DNA of 64,000 nt from CAIYZT01 sp031385445. Lineage in GTDB: Bacteria; Pseudomonadota; Alphaproteobacteria; Rhodobacterales; Rhodobacteraceae. Where the stretch lies: the NCBI GenBank assembly GCA_031385445.1, contig JANNBM010000023.1, positions 1 through 64,000 of the forward strand, read 5' to 3'. A program made the position numbers and the translations under genes. This document shows, one piece after another, positions 52,110-61,791 of the stretch (positions within the stretch are counted from its first letter, which is position 1; every line of letters begins with the position of its first letter). The notes under the pieces were generated by a model. That model did not search any database, was not told the DNA's origin, and was given only the letters and a program-made list of their open reading frames with translations.

Positions 52110-53810
52110 TCACTTCACGCGGAACCAGTCGGCCACGTTCCACAGCTCGGTGTCCCAGGCGTTGATCACAACGCCGCCAAGCGCGTTGGAATGCGCCGAG
52201 AGCGTGCCGCGGTGCACCAGCGGGATCACGGTGAAGCTGTCTTTGGTCACCATGTCGTTCAGCGTTTTGGCAATCGCCTGCCGCTGAGCCGGGTCCGACG
52301 CCGCCGACAATTCCGCGTGTTTTGCGTCATAGGCCGGATCGCAATAGCGGTTGATGTTGTCACCCTGCCATTGGCTGTCCGGGCCGGGGATCTTGGAGCA
52401 CAGATAACCGCCCATGAAGGCTTCCGGATCGGTGCCATCGAAGTTGTTGGTGAACATTTCGATGTCGGCGTAGAATTTTTGATAGGTGTCGGGCGAACCC
52501 GCATCCCCGCCAAAGAACACGCCGGGATCGATGGCTTTAAGTTCGACATCGACGCCGATTTCCGACCACCAATCCTTGTTCAGGGCCTGGAAGTCCTGAC
52601 GGATCGGGTTGACGGTGGTTTGATAAAGGAAGTGCAGCTTGACGCCGTCCTTCTCGCGGATGCCGTCCGCGCCCACGGTCCAGCCCGCTTCTTCAAGCAA
52701 AGCCTTCGCGCCTTCGATGTCTTGGGTCAGACAAGCGGTGTTGTCGGACACAAACGCCGCCGGTGCCGGGATGACGTTGCAGGTCGGTGCGCCGCCGGCG
52801 CCATAGCCAATTTCGGCCAGGATCTGCCGGTCAATCGCCATCGACAGCGCCTGACGCACGCGGATATCCGACAGGATCGGGTGCGGATGGGCAACGGTCG
52901 AACGCTCGCCTTCGGGCAAATCAGCCGATGGGTCGGTCAGGTTCAGTTCCAGACGCTCGACCGAGGTGCCGAAAGCCACGACAAACACACCCTTGCCAGC
53001 GGCGGCCATTGCGGCCTGGCTGTCGGGCGGAATCTGGGTGTTCCAGGCATAGTCGAACTCGCCGGTTTCCATCACGGCGCGGGCCGAGCCTTCGGCATCG
53101 CCGCCGCCTTTGATCACAGCCGTCGCAAACGCGGGCTTGGCCGCATCGCGGTAGTTGGCGTTGGCGGCCATCGACACGGTGTCATTGACGGTAAAGCCGG
53201 TGACGGTAAAAGGACCAGTTCCAATCGGCATGCTGTTTTGATCGGTACAGGTCGGAGCCGCCGCGCCGGAGCAGGCGGCGAACTGTGCCTTTTGGATCAA
53301 AGGCGAGGTGTTGCCGACAAAAGCCGTGAAGGGATTCGGCTTGGGCGCGTTGAACGTGACCTTGATGGTCGAGGCGTCGACCGCTTCAACCGAAGTCACG
53401 CCGTCGAATTTCGACAGCTGGGCGCAGCCGCCGGCCGGGTCCATGCAATAGGCCGCGGTAAACACCGCGTCATCGGCCGTCACCGCGGTGCCATCGGACC
53501 ACAGCAGGCCCGGGATCAGCTTCCAGGTGATCGAGGTCAGATCAGCCGAGATGCCGCCATTTTCCACGGTCGGGATTTCGGTCACCAGTCTGGGCACCAG
53601 AACGCCCTTGTCATCAAAACCGGCCAGCGGTTCGATTACCATCGAGGCGGCGATAATGTCTTTGGTGCCGGCCGACAGATAGGGGTTCATGATGGAGACG
53701 GCTTGCGGGAAGGTCAGTTTGACCTCGCCGTCGGTGCCGCGCTCTGCAAAGGCGGCAGGCGCCATTGCAAAGACGCAAGCGGCCCCGAGTAGGGCAGATT
53801 TCAGTTTCAT
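52110..53810 (-). CDS. oppA: Peptide ABC transporter periplasmic binding protein (OppA/DppA family)
   Basis: 566 residues with a signal peptide (about 1-22, ending AFA). SBP family 5: the N-terminal lobe with the MNPYLSAGT stretch and the central segment with RVRQALSMAIDR typical of the family. Captures peptides in the periplasm. GGAG lies 7 bases before the ATG, which overlaps the oppF stop (ATGA). Confidence 0.93.
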   Translation of the reverse strand: MKLKSALLGAACVFAMAPAAFAERGTDGEVKLTFPQAVSIMNPYLSAGTKDIIAASMVIEPLAGFDDKGVLVPRLVTEIPTVENGGISADLTSITWKLIPGLLWSDGTAVTADDAVFTAAYCMDPAGGCAQLSKFDGVTSVEAVDASTIKVTFNAPKPNPFTAFVGNTSPLIQKAQFAACSGAAAPTCTDQNSMPIGTGPFTVTGFTVNDTVSMAANANYRDAAKPAFATAVIKGGGDAEGSARAVMETGEFDYAWNTQIPPDSQAAMAAAGKGVFVVAFGTSVERLELNLTDPSADLPEGERSTVAHPHPILSDIRVRQALSMAIDRQILAEIGYGAGGAPTCNVIPAPAAFVSDNTACLTQDIEGAKALLEEAGWTVGADGIREKDGVKLHFLYQTTVNPIRQDFQALNKDWWSEIGVDVELKAIDPGVFFGGDAGSPDTYQKFYADIEMFTNNFDGTDPEAFMGGYLCSKIPGPDSQWQGDNINRYCDPAYDAKHAELSAASDPAQRQAIAKTLNDMVTKDSFTVIPLVHRGTLSAHSNALGGVVINAWDTELWNVADWFRVK

Positions 53811-54865
53811 TGTGTCACTCCATGTTGAAGGTGCTCGTTGGCCCCAGAACCTCCGGTTGATCCGGCGGCAGAATTTGACGTGTCGAACAGGTGGCAGGCA
53901 ACATGGCGGCCCGGCATCACCTCGTTCAGGATGGGTTTTTCGCTGAGGCAGCGCGCAAACACTTTTGGGCAGCGCGTGCAGAAATTGCAGCCCTTGGGCG
54001 GATTGGCCGGAGAGGGCAGATCGCCCTTCAGCAGGATGCGGGTGCGCGTCTTGGCGCGGTCAGGATCAGGTTCGTTGACCGCCGACAAAAGCGCCTCGGC
54101 ATAGGGATGCAAAGGCTGGGCATACAGCGCATCGCGCGGGGAAAGTTCAACGATCCGGCCCAGATACATCACCGCGACCCGGTCCGCGATGTGGCGCACC
54201 ATCGACAGATCATGGCTGATGAACAGATAGGTCAGGCCAAGCTGGTCCTGCAGGTCTTCCAGAAGGTTGACCACCTGCGCCTGAATGGACACATCGAGCG
54301 CGGCAATCGGCTCGTCGCAGACGATGAATTTGGGGTTCAGCGCCAAAGCCCGCGCGATGCCGATGCGCTGGCGCTGGCCGCCGGAAAACTCATGCGGAAA
54401 GCGGTTGGCAAAGCGGCGGTTCAGCCCGACCTGATCCATCAGCTCATAGACCCTGTTCTGACGGTCTTGCGGGTTCAGTTTGGTATGCTCGGACAAAGGC
54501 TCGCCGATGATCGCGGACAGCGACATCCTTGGGTTCAGGCTGGCTTGGGGGTCTTGAAACACCATCTGCATCGTCGGCCGCTTCAGCCGCAGCGCTTCGG
54601 GCGAGAGTTTGGCAATGTCTTCGCCGTCGATGATAACGCGCCCCGCCGTCGGCTCGTAAAGCCGCAGCAAAGCGCGGCCGACGGTCGATTTTCCGCAGCC
54701 CGATTCGCCCACAAGACCCAGCGTTTCGCCGGGCATGATGTGAAAGCTGACATCGTCCACAGCCTTCACATCACCAGTGTGCCGCCGCAAAAGGCCAGAG
54801 TGCACCGGGAAATACATCTTCAAGCCGGCAACCTGCACCAAGGGCGTCACGGATGTATCACGCAT
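53807..54865 (-). CDS. oppF: Peptide ABC transporter ATPase (OppF-like)
   Basis: 352 residues. Walker A GESGCGKST, signature FSGGQRQRI, Walker B FIVCDEPIAALD; C-terminal oligopeptide-ATPase extension with the cysteine cluster (CNFCTRCPKVFARC) that binds an Fe-S cluster in some family members. The start at 54865 overlaps oppD by 8 bases and is preferred over an upstream reading within oppD. Confidence 0.94.
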   Translation of the reverse strand: MRDTSVTPLVQVAGLKMYFPVHSGLLRRHTGDVKAVDDVSFHIMPGETLGLVGESGCGKSTVGRALLRLYEPTAGRVIIDGEDIAKLSPEALRLKRPTMQMVFQDPQASLNPRMSLSAIIGEPLSEHTKLNPQDRQNRVYELMDQVGLNRRFANRFPHEFSGGQRQRIGIARALALNPKFIVCDEPIAALDVSIQAQVVNLLEDLQDQLGLTYLFISHDLSMVRHIADRVAVMYLGRIVELSPRDALYAQPLHPYAEALLSAVNEPDPDRAKTRTRILLKGDLPSPANPPKGCNFCTRCPKVFARCLSEKPILNEVMPGRHVACHLFDTSNSAAGSTGGSGANEHLQHGVTQ

Positions 54866-55880
54866 GGCCCGCCTCCGGTCTTGGCGGGGCTGTCCAATGA
54901 CAGGCGACATCATGCCCTTGGTCAAGCGGCGCGTGATCAAGGGCGCGGCGGGCTGGATTTTGCGCGTCGCAGGCGGCAAAGGCATAGAAGCAGCGCGCGC
55001 GAAACGGGCAGGCGGTGGGGGCTGCGGTCATGATCGGCGGTTGGCCTTCAATCACCGAAAGCCGCGCCTCGCGCGCGCCGGAAATCTTTGGAATCGTGCC
55101 CAAAAGCGCCCTTGTATAGGGGTGTTGGGGATTTTGGAACAAATCGCGCACCGGGGCATGTTCCACAACCTGGCCGCCGTACATCACCATAACCCGGTCC
55201 GCGATGCCCGCGATCACCCCCAGATCATGGGTGATCCAGATGATCGCCATGCCCAGTTTCTGGCGCAACTCTTTCATCAGCTCCAGAATTTGCGCCTGAA
55301 TGGTCACGTCCAGCGCTGTCGTCGGCTCGTCCGCGATCAGAACGTCCGGGTTGCAGGCAAGCGCGATTGCGATCATCACCCGCTGCCGCATGCCGCCCGA
55401 AAACTGATGCGGATAGGACTTCGCCCGCTTGGCTGCATCCGGAATTCCGACCAGTTCCAGCAGTTCCACCACCCGGGCGCGGGCCTGCGGCTTGGTCATG
55501 CCAAGGTGCCGGATCAGGGGCTCCATGATCTGGTTTTCCACAGTGAAAACCGGGTTAAGGCTGGTCATCGGATCTTGAAACACAAAACCGATCTTGGCGC
55601 CGCGCACATCCGCAAGGTCCTGAGCCGAAATTTTCAGAATATCGCGGCTGCCAAGCAGCACTTCGCCGCCCCGGATTTGGGCCGGCGGGGAGGGCAAAAG
55701 CCCGACCAAAGACATCATGGTCACGGATTTGCCAGAGCCGCTTTCCCCTACGACACCCAAAACTTCCCCGCGCATCAGCGAGAAGCTGACCGAGTTGACA
55801 GCATGAATCTCGCCCTGACGGGTTTGAAAAACTGTCGTGAGGCCCCGTACGTCAAGTACGGGCGCCGCCCCTTCGGCCAT
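54858..55880 (-). CDS. oppD: Peptide ABC transporter ATPase (OppD-like)
   Basis: 340 residues. Walker A GESGSGKSV, signature FSGGMRQRV, Walker B VLIADEPTTALD; the C-terminal extension has CPFRARCFYAFAAC. First gene of the oppD-F-A-B-C-asparaginase operon. The ATG at 55880 is chosen because GGGGAG is 6 bases before it; the ATG at 55886 touches that ribosome site. Confidence 0.94.
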   Translation of the reverse strand: MAEGAAPVLDVRGLTTVFQTRQGEIHAVNSVSFSLMRGEVLGVVGESGSGKSVTMMSLVGLLPSPPAQIRGGEVLLGSRDILKISAQDLADVRGAKIGFVFQDPMTSLNPVFTVENQIMEPLIRHLGMTKPQARARVVELLELVGIPDAAKRAKSYPHQFSGGMRQRVMIAIALACNPDVLIADEPTTALDVTIQAQILELMKELRQKLGMAIIWITHDLGVIAGIADRVMVMYGGQVVEHAPVRDLFQNPQHPYTRALLGTIPKISGAREARLSVIEGQPPIMTAAPTACPFRARCFYAFAACDAQNPARRALDHAPLDQGHDVACHWTAPPRPEAGHA

Positions 55881-55886
55881 AGACAT

Positions 55887-56167
55887 CTCCCCATAGTCTT
55901 GTTTTTATTGTTTTATTGAAAGATCGGGCTGCATGGTCCCGTCACTCTTGGGGTGAGTGTTTCTTATTTCCCCAATCGGTACAATCCAGAATCTTTTCGG
56001 CTGGCCGGGTATTTTTCAATCATACTGCATGAAAGACCAAACAAATCGACCGTGGCCGGGCTTGGGGGGCTTCTGGCCGGGCCATCCCGTGGGATTTGAC
56101 CGCGTCAAAGCGGCCTTTACATCCCCCAATCCCCTGCGATAACCCCGCAGCTTTGGAGGTGACGGAC
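55887..56167. promoter_or_regulatory. Divergent intergenic region between oppD and the Hsp70-like gene
   Basis: About 280 bases, AT-rich near oppD, holding promoters in both directions. On the plus side a GGAGGTG ribosome site stands before the Hsp70-like ATG. No clear operator is visible. Confidence 0.4.
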
Positions 56168-57421
56168 ATGGCTGATCTGTACTGCGGGATCGACTTTGGC
56201 ACGTCCAATTCAACCGTCGCCCTGGCGGATCGCAGCAAAGCCTGGCTGATGCCGCTTGAAGGCGCGGAGGTGACATTGCCCTCGGCGGTGTTCTGGTCCG
56301 CGGACGGTGGGCAGCCGACCTTTGGCCGCGCCGCAATCGCGGAGTATGTCGACGGCAACGACGGCCGCCTCATGCGCGCCCTGAAATCGACCCTCAGCTC
56401 CAGCCTGATTGACGAGCGCACGGCGGTTGGCACCCGCTCTGTGTCGTTCAAGGCGGTGCTGACCGCGTTTTTCCGTCAGATGACCGTGCTTTTAACTCAG
56501 CATGCCGGGCCGCAAACCAAGGTCATCCTGGGCAGGCCGGTTCATTTTGTCGATGGCGACGCGGCGGCGGATGCGCGCGCGCAGGCGGCCCTGGAGGGCA
56601 TCGCGCGCAGTTTGGGGTTTGGCGAGGTGGGGTTTCAATATGAACCCATCGCGGCGGCGCTGCATTATGAACAGTCGGTGACGGGCGAAGAGTTGGTTTT
56701 GATCGTCGATATCGGCGGCGGTACGTCTGACTTTTCGGTGGTCCGCGTGTCGCCGGAACGGGCGCGGGCGGCGGAGCGGGCGGGCGATATCCTTGCCAAC
56801 GACGGCATCCGGGTTGGCGGCACCGATTTTGACCGCCTGCTCAGCCTTGCCGAGGTGCTGCCCTCCTTGGGCTATCTTGCACCGACGAATGGCGGTCTTG
56901 GCACCATGCCCCGGCACTATTATCTGGATCTGGCCAGCTGGCACCGGATCAACTTTCTTTATACACATCGCGTCGCTTCTGACCTGAAGGCGCTGCGATT
57001 GCAGGCGGTTCGGCCAGAGCTGATCGAGCGGATGATCAAGGTCGTCGCGGGGCGGGGCGGCCATGCGTTGGCGATGGCGGTCGAGGCGGGAAAGATCGAG
57101 TTGTCCAGCGCGGATGCGACGCGGCTTTCGCTTTCGGGGCTGACGGGCGGGCCCAATCCGATGGTGCGGCGCGCGGGGTTTGAAGCGGCGGTTGAGCAAC
57201 CTTTGGCGCGGATCGCGGCGACGGTGACGGCGGTTCTGGCGCAGGCGGGGGTTGCGCCGGATCAGATCGGAACCGTCTTCATGACCGGGGGTTCGTCGGG
57301 ACTGCCGGTGATGCAAACCCTGATCCGGGGCCTGTTGCCGCAGGCGCGGCACGCGGCAGGCGACATGCTCGGCTCGGTCGGGACCGGCCTTGCGCTGGAC
57401 GCGCGGCGGCGGTTTGGCTGA
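56168..57421 (+). CDS. Hsp70-family protein (YegD-like)
   Basis: 417 residues, only the ATPase domain of an actin-like Hsp70; there is no peptide-binding domain. Phosphate 1 (GIDFGTSNSTVAL, about 5-17), phosphate 2 (IVDIGGGTSDFSVV, about 180) and adenosine (FMTGGSSGLPVM, about 375) motifs are intact. It resembles E. coli YegD, of unknown clients. GGAGGTG sits before the ATG. It is on the same strand as two M20 hydrolase genes, 69 bases upstream. Confidence 0.9.
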   Translation: MADLYCGIDFGTSNSTVALADRSKAWLMPLEGAEVTLPSAVFWSADGGQPTFGRAAIAEYVDGNDGRLMRALKSTLSSSLIDERTAVGTRSVSFKAVLTAFFRQMTVLLTQHAGPQTKVILGRPVHFVDGDAAADARAQAALEGIARSLGFGEVGFQYEPIAAALHYEQSVTGEELVLIVDIGGGTSDFSVVRVSPERARAAERAGDILANDGIRVGGTDFDRLLSLAEVLPSLGYLAPTNGGLGTMPRHYYLDLASWHRINFLYTHRVASDLKALRLQAVRPELIERMIKVVAGRGGHALAMAVEAGKIELSSADATRLSLSGLTGGPNPMVRRAGFEAAVEQPLARIAATVTAVLAQAGVAPDQIGTVFMTGGSSGLPVMQTLIRGLLPQARHAAGDMLGSVGTGLALDARRRFG

Positions 57422-57490
57422 CGGGTGGTCAAACGATCAGGGCTTGCGGGGGCATTTGGTTTGGCTCACTCTGACCCAAGGGAGACACCC

Positions 57491-58672
57491 ATGCCAATCA
57501 AGAACCGCTTTGCAGAGCTGCTGCCTGAAATCTCTGGCTGGCGGCACGATTTTCACCAACATCCAGAACTGATGTATGATGTTCATCGCACGGCGGCGCG
57601 GGCGGCGGAACTTTGCCGCGAATTTGGGTGTGACGAGGTGGTGACGGGAATCGGCAGGACCGGGTTTGTGGCGCTGATCCGGGGCAGATCGAACACTTCG
57701 GGCCGGGTGATCGGCCTGCGCGCGGATATGGACGCGCTGCCGATCCACGAGATCACCGGGGCAAGCTATGCCTCCAAAACGCCGGGCAAGATGCACGCGT
57801 GCGGGCATGACGGGCACACCGCGATCTTGCTGGGCGCAGCCAAATATCTGGCGGAAACCCGCGCCTTTGACGGCACCGTCGCGCTGATTTTTCAACCCGC
57901 CGAAGAGGGCGGGGCGGGCGGGCGCGCGATGGTCGAAGACGGCATGATGGACCGCTTTGGGATCAACGAGGTCTACGGTTTGCATAACGCGCCGGGCATG
58001 CCGGTGGGACAGTTCGCCCTGTGCCCCGGCCCGTTGATGGCCTCAGCCGATGAATTTTTGATCACGGTTACCGGCAAGGGCGGCCATGCCGCCGAGCCGC
58101 ACCGCGCGGTGGATACCACGCTGATCGCTTGCCATATTGTCGTTGCGATGCAGTCAGTTACCTCGCGCAATATTGACCCGCTGGACAGTGTTGTGGTGAC
58201 GGTCGGCACGTTCAAAACCGACAGCAACGCGTCCAACGTCATCGCCAACAAGGTTGTCATGGAGGGGACGGTGCGCACGCTGGACGACGGCGCGCGCGCG
58301 CTTGCCGAGGGGCGCGTCAAAGCGATTGCGGCGCTGACCGCCGAGGCCTTTGGCGCGATGGCCGAGGTGGACTATCGCCGCGGCTATCCGGTGACGGTGA
58401 ACACGGCGGCGGAGGCGGAATTTGCCTCGGTCGCGGCGGAAACAGTGGCGGGGCGCGTGGAGCGTAACCTCAAACCCATCATGCCCGCCGAGGATTTCTC
58501 GTTCATGCTGCAGGCCCGGCCCGGCGCCTATATCTTTCTTGGCAACGGGGACAGCGCGCAGTGCCATCACCCCGCCTATGATTTTAACGATGAGGCAATC
58601 CCGGCGGGATGCAGCTACTTCGTCACTTTGGTTGAACAGCGCCTGCCCCTCGGCGCGCGAAAGGATATCTGA
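57491..58672 (+). CDS. M20 family amidohydrolase, copy 2
   Basis: 393 residues. The metal-site motifs GLRADMDALP, HACGHDGH, FQPAEEGG and the late PAEDFSFM are intact. Its sequence is very close to the next gene (same N terminus, same phrasing in most blocks), so the two arose by tandem duplication. Likely cleaves N-acyl or N-carbamoyl amino acids; exact substrate unknown. The stop overlaps the next start by one base (TGATG). Confidence 0.94.
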   Translation: MPIKNRFAELLPEISGWRHDFHQHPELMYDVHRTAARAAELCREFGCDEVVTGIGRTGFVALIRGRSNTSGRVIGLRADMDALPIHEITGASYASKTPGKMHACGHDGHTAILLGAAKYLAETRAFDGTVALIFQPAEEGGAGGRAMVEDGMMDRFGINEVYGLHNAPGMPVGQFALCPGPLMASADEFLITVTGKGGHAAEPHRAVDTTLIACHIVVAMQSVTSRNIDPLDSVVVTVGTFKTDSNASNVIANKVVMEGTVRTLDDGARALAEGRVKAIAALTAEAFGAMAEVDYRRGYPVTVNTAAEAEFASVAAETVAGRVERNLKPIMPAEDFSFMLQARPGAYIFLGNGDSAQCHHPAYDFNDEAIPAGCSYFVTLVEQRLPLGARKDI

Positions 58673-59838
58673 TGCCCGTCAAGAACCGCTTTGCCGAAAT
58701 GCTGCCCGAGATCACCGCCTGGCGCCGCGATTTTCACGAGCATCCCGAACTGTTGTTCGAGGTGCACCGCACCGCCGCGCGCGTGGCCGATCTGTGCCGT
58801 GAATTTGGCTGTGACGAGGTGACACCGGGCATTGGCCGCACCGGTGTTGTTGCGGTGATCAAGGGCAAGACCAACACCTCGGGCCGGGTGATCGGGCTGC
58901 GCGCCGATATGGACGCGCTGCCGATCCATGAACAGACGGGCGTTGATTACGCGTCCAAAACCAAGGGCGCGATGCACGCCTGCGGGCATGACGGCCACAC
59001 GGCGATGCTGCTGGGTGCGGCGAAATATCTGGCCGAGACGCGCAATTTTGATGGCACGGCGGTTTTGATTTTTCAGCCCGCCGAAGAAGGTGGCGGCGGC
59101 GGGCGCGAGATGGTGGCCGACGGCATGATGGACCGCTGGGGCATTCAAGAGGTCTATGGCATGCACAATATGCCCGGCATTCCGATCGGCCATTTCGCGA
59201 TCCGTCCCGGCGCGATGATGGCCGCTGCCGATACGATCGACATCATCGTGACGGGCAAAGGCGGCCATGCAGCCAAGCCGCACGACTGCATCGATACCAC
59301 CGTTGTGGCCGCCCATATCATCGTGGCGCTGCAAACCATCGCCTCGCGCGGCGTTGATCCGATGAAGCAGATCGTGGTTTCGGTCTGTGTGGTGGAAACC
59401 GATTCCACCGCTCATAACGTGATCCCGCAAGTGGTCAAGCTGAAGGGGACCGTGCGCACGATGGACTTTGACGTTCAGGATTTTGCCGAACGCCGGATCC
59501 ACGAGATTGCCGAGGGCACGGCAAAAGCGCTTGGGGCGCAGGCAGAGGTCCGGTATCAGCGCGGTTATCCCGTTACCGTGAACGCCGAGGAAAACACCAA
59601 ATTCGCCGCTGAGGTCGCGCATCAGGTTTCGGGGCAGATCGATACCAACACTGCGCCGCTGATGGGGGCCGAGGATTTTTCCTATATGCTGCTGGAACGT
59701 CCGGGCGCCTATATTTTCATGGGGAACGGGCCGACGGCGATGGTGCATCACCCGGCCTATAACTTTGATGATGCGGCCATTCCTTTTGGCTCCAGCTGGT
59801 ACGCCGGCATGGCCGAAGCGCGAATGCCCGCCGCCTGA
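58672..59838 (+). CDS. M20 family amidohydrolase, copy 3
   Basis: 388 residues, the twin of the previous gene: same metal sites (HACGHDGH, FQPAEEGGGG, GAEDFSYM) and the same opening VKNRFAEMLPEI. Differences cluster in the dimerisation domain and in the residues after the metal-ligand pair, suggesting a shifted substrate range. Translation is coupled to copy 2 by the TGATG overlap. Confidence 0.94.
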   Translation: MPVKNRFAEMLPEITAWRRDFHEHPELLFEVHRTAARVADLCREFGCDEVTPGIGRTGVVAVIKGKTNTSGRVIGLRADMDALPIHEQTGVDYASKTKGAMHACGHDGHTAMLLGAAKYLAETRNFDGTAVLIFQPAEEGGGGGREMVADGMMDRWGIQEVYGMHNMPGIPIGHFAIRPGAMMAAADTIDIIVTGKGGHAAKPHDCIDTTVVAAHIIVALQTIASRGVDPMKQIVVSVCVVETDSTAHNVIPQVVKLKGTVRTMDFDVQDFAERRIHEIAEGTAKALGAQAEVRYQRGYPVTVNAEENTKFAAEVAHQVSGQIDTNTAPLMGAEDFSYMLLERPGAYIFMGNGPTAMVHHPAYNFDDAAIPFGSSWYAGMAEARMPAA

Positions 59839-60021
59839 GGCGGCAAGGCGGATCAAGCGAAAAATTGCTGCGGGCCTTTGGCCAATCGCACTTTTGCACG
59901 CGCGTTCGGCCCGCTGCTTGTGATCGCTTGTCATAAACCTGCCATATATGGTAGGCTTGCGCATATGTCTTTGGCCCGGAAAACCGTCGGCCAATGCCCC
60001 AATGCCTTTGAAAGTAAGAAA

Positions 60022-60630
60022 ATGGTTCGCATCGCGCTCGCCTATCTTGGGATCGCCGTCATGGGCATTTTCGTGGTGACGGGCTTGCCGTTCGGGATCT
60101 GGCAGGGCCAGCCGGACCAAGGCACCAGCGCCGGGGGTTCTGATCGGATTTCCGAAACGGACCCTGCCGCGCTTGATGTTTCAAAGACCACGGGTGAGGT
60201 ATCTCTGGAAGTCTTGGTGTCCAGCGCGCTCGCGGCCGGTCAGACGCCGGCGCAGATTGATCAGTTAATCAACGATGCGGTCAGTCAGGGTTCTGTGCGC
60301 GTGCCTGCGATGTTGGTGACGACCGAGGGGCGGGTCGATACGAAGGTTTTGTTGGCCAGCCTTGCGGCCCTGAGCGAAGTTGCCACGAAAGAAGAGGGCG
60401 ATACGGCCGCCGATGACAGCTTTGTGACGGCGGAAACCGCGATCCTTGACATTCAGGACATGACTTACCTTGTGCAGACGGGCGACAGCCTTGGGTCTTT
60501 GGCTTTGAAGTTTTATGGAAACTCCGAGCTTTTCAAACCGATCTTCGAGGCGAACCGCACAGTGCTTTTGACACCCTCCAGCATCCGTGCCGGGCAAGAG
60601 CTTGTCATTCCTGCGCGCTCCAAGCTGTAG
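60022..60630 (+). CDS. LysM-domain membrane protein
   Basis: 202 residues: an N-terminal membrane anchor (about 2-25), a low-complexity linker, a helical region (about 55-130) and a C-terminal LysM domain (about 150-198, YLVQTGDSLGSLALKFYG ... GQELVIP). LysM binds peptidoglycan glycan. The start may be 60022 or the earlier ATG at 59965; 60022 begins directly with the anchor. A perfect palindrome (CCATATATGG, 59942-59951) lies upstream. Confidence 0.8.
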   Translation: MVRIALAYLGIAVMGIFVVTGLPFGIWQGQPDQGTSAGGSDRISETDPAALDVSKTTGEVSLEVLVSSALAAGQTPAQIDQLINDAVSQGSVRVPAMLVTTEGRVDTKVLLASLAALSEVATKEEGDTAADDSFVTAETAILDIQDMTYLVQTGDSLGSLALKFYGNSELFKPIFEANRTVLLTPSSIRAGQELVIPARSKL

Positions 60631-60705
60631 ATACCGCAGCGCAGGGGTCCGATTGGCGGATTACGGCAGGCGCGGCTTGGCGCCGCCGCGGCCAGTTTAA
60701 CGGCT

Positions 60706-61710
60706 TTAACCGCCGGTATGGCTCATCGGACGGCTCATTTGCCCGGCGACCTTCTGGCGTGAATAGTCGAAATCATGCCCCTTCGGCTTTAGCGCAATCG
60801 CCCGCCGGATCGCCTCTTCGACGGGGGCATCCTGGGCGCTGGCCCGCAAAGGCGCGCGCAGATCGGCCTGATCTTCTTGTCCAAGACACATGTACAACTC
60901 GCCGGTGCAGGTCAGCCGCACGCGGTTGCAGCTTTCGCAAAAGTTGTGTGACAGCGGCGTGATGAAACCGATCTTCTGCCCCGTCTCTTCGATCTGCACA
61001 TACCGCGCCGGGCCGCCCGTACGCAGTGGCAAATCGCGCAGGGCAAAGCGTTCGGCCAGACGGGCGCGCAGATCCTTCAGCGACCAGTATTGCCCCAAAC
61101 GATAGGTTTCCTCCATATCGCCCATCGGCATGACCTCGATAAAGGTCAGATCGTGATCCTCGGCCGCGCACCATGCCAGAAGGTCAAACAACTCTGCCTC
61201 GTTGAAGCCTTTCAGCGCGACGGTGTTGATTTTCACGCGCATCCCGGCGGCTTTTGCGGCCCTGATCCCGTCCAGCACCTGCGGCAAACGGCCCCAGCGG
61301 GTGATCTGGGTAAACTTGGCAGCGTCCAGCGTATCAAGCGAAACATTGATCCGTTTCACCCCGCAGTCGGCCAACTCTTGCGCATATTTCGCGAGTTGCG
61401 AGCCATTCGTGGTCAGCGTCAGTTCCTGCAACGCGCCAGAGCTGAGGTGCCGCGACATCGCGCGGAAATAGCTCATGATCCCCTTGCGCACCAAAGGCTC
61501 GCCGCCCGTCACCCGCAGCTTTTTGACGCCAAGCCGGATGAAAGCCGAAGACAGCCGGTCCAGCTCTTCAAGCGTCAACAGCTCTGCTTTGGGCAGAAAC
61601 TGCATGTGTTCGGTCATGCAATAGGTGCAGCGAAAATCGCAGCGGTCAGTCACGGACAGCCGCAAATAGGTGATCGGGCGCAGGTAGGGGTCTATCAAAG
61701 GTGCCATCAT
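60706..61710 (-). CDS. moaA: GTP 3',8-cyclase MoaA (molybdopterin synthesis)
   Basis: 334 residues. Radical SAM enzyme starting molybdenum cofactor synthesis. N-terminal CxxxCxxC (cysteines 24, 28, 31), the C-terminal cluster cysteines in FCESCNRVRLTC, and the terminal double glycine essential for activity are all present. No other moa gene is beside it. The start is the first of two adjacent ATGs; neither has a clear ribosome site. Confidence 0.97.
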   Translation of the reverse strand: MMAPLIDPYLRPITYLRLSVTDRCDFRCTYCMTEHMQFLPKAELLTLEELDRLSSAFIRLGVKKLRVTGGEPLVRKGIMSYFRAMSRHLSSGALQELTLTTNGSQLAKYAQELADCGVKRINVSLDTLDAAKFTQITRWGRLPQVLDGIRAAKAAGMRVKINTVALKGFNEAELFDLLAWCAAEDHDLTFIEVMPMGDMEETYRLGQYWSLKDLRARLAERFALRDLPLRTGGPARYVQIEETGQKIGFITPLSHNFCESCNRVRLTCTGELYMCLGQEDQADLRAPLRASAQDAPVEEAIRRAIALKPKGHDFDYSRQKVAGQMSRPMSHTGG

Positions 61711-61791
61711 GCAAGCCTAGGCGCGCTGAGTTTGGCAGACAAGAGCGAAAGGCGGTTGCATGGGGCAGGGCGGCGGGCTTATCCTTCACTT

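Noticed and set aside
52191..53792. 533-residue plus-strand frame
   Set aside because: Exactly antisense to oppA, low-complexity composition, no ribosome site.
55884..55886. ATG at 55886 as oppD start
   Set aside because: The ribosome site GGGGAG touches this codon; the ATG at 55880 has correct spacing.
58615..60120. 501-residue minus-strand frame
   Set aside because: Antisense to the M20 copy 3 gene; its content mirrors that gene's motifs in reverse and has no independent support.
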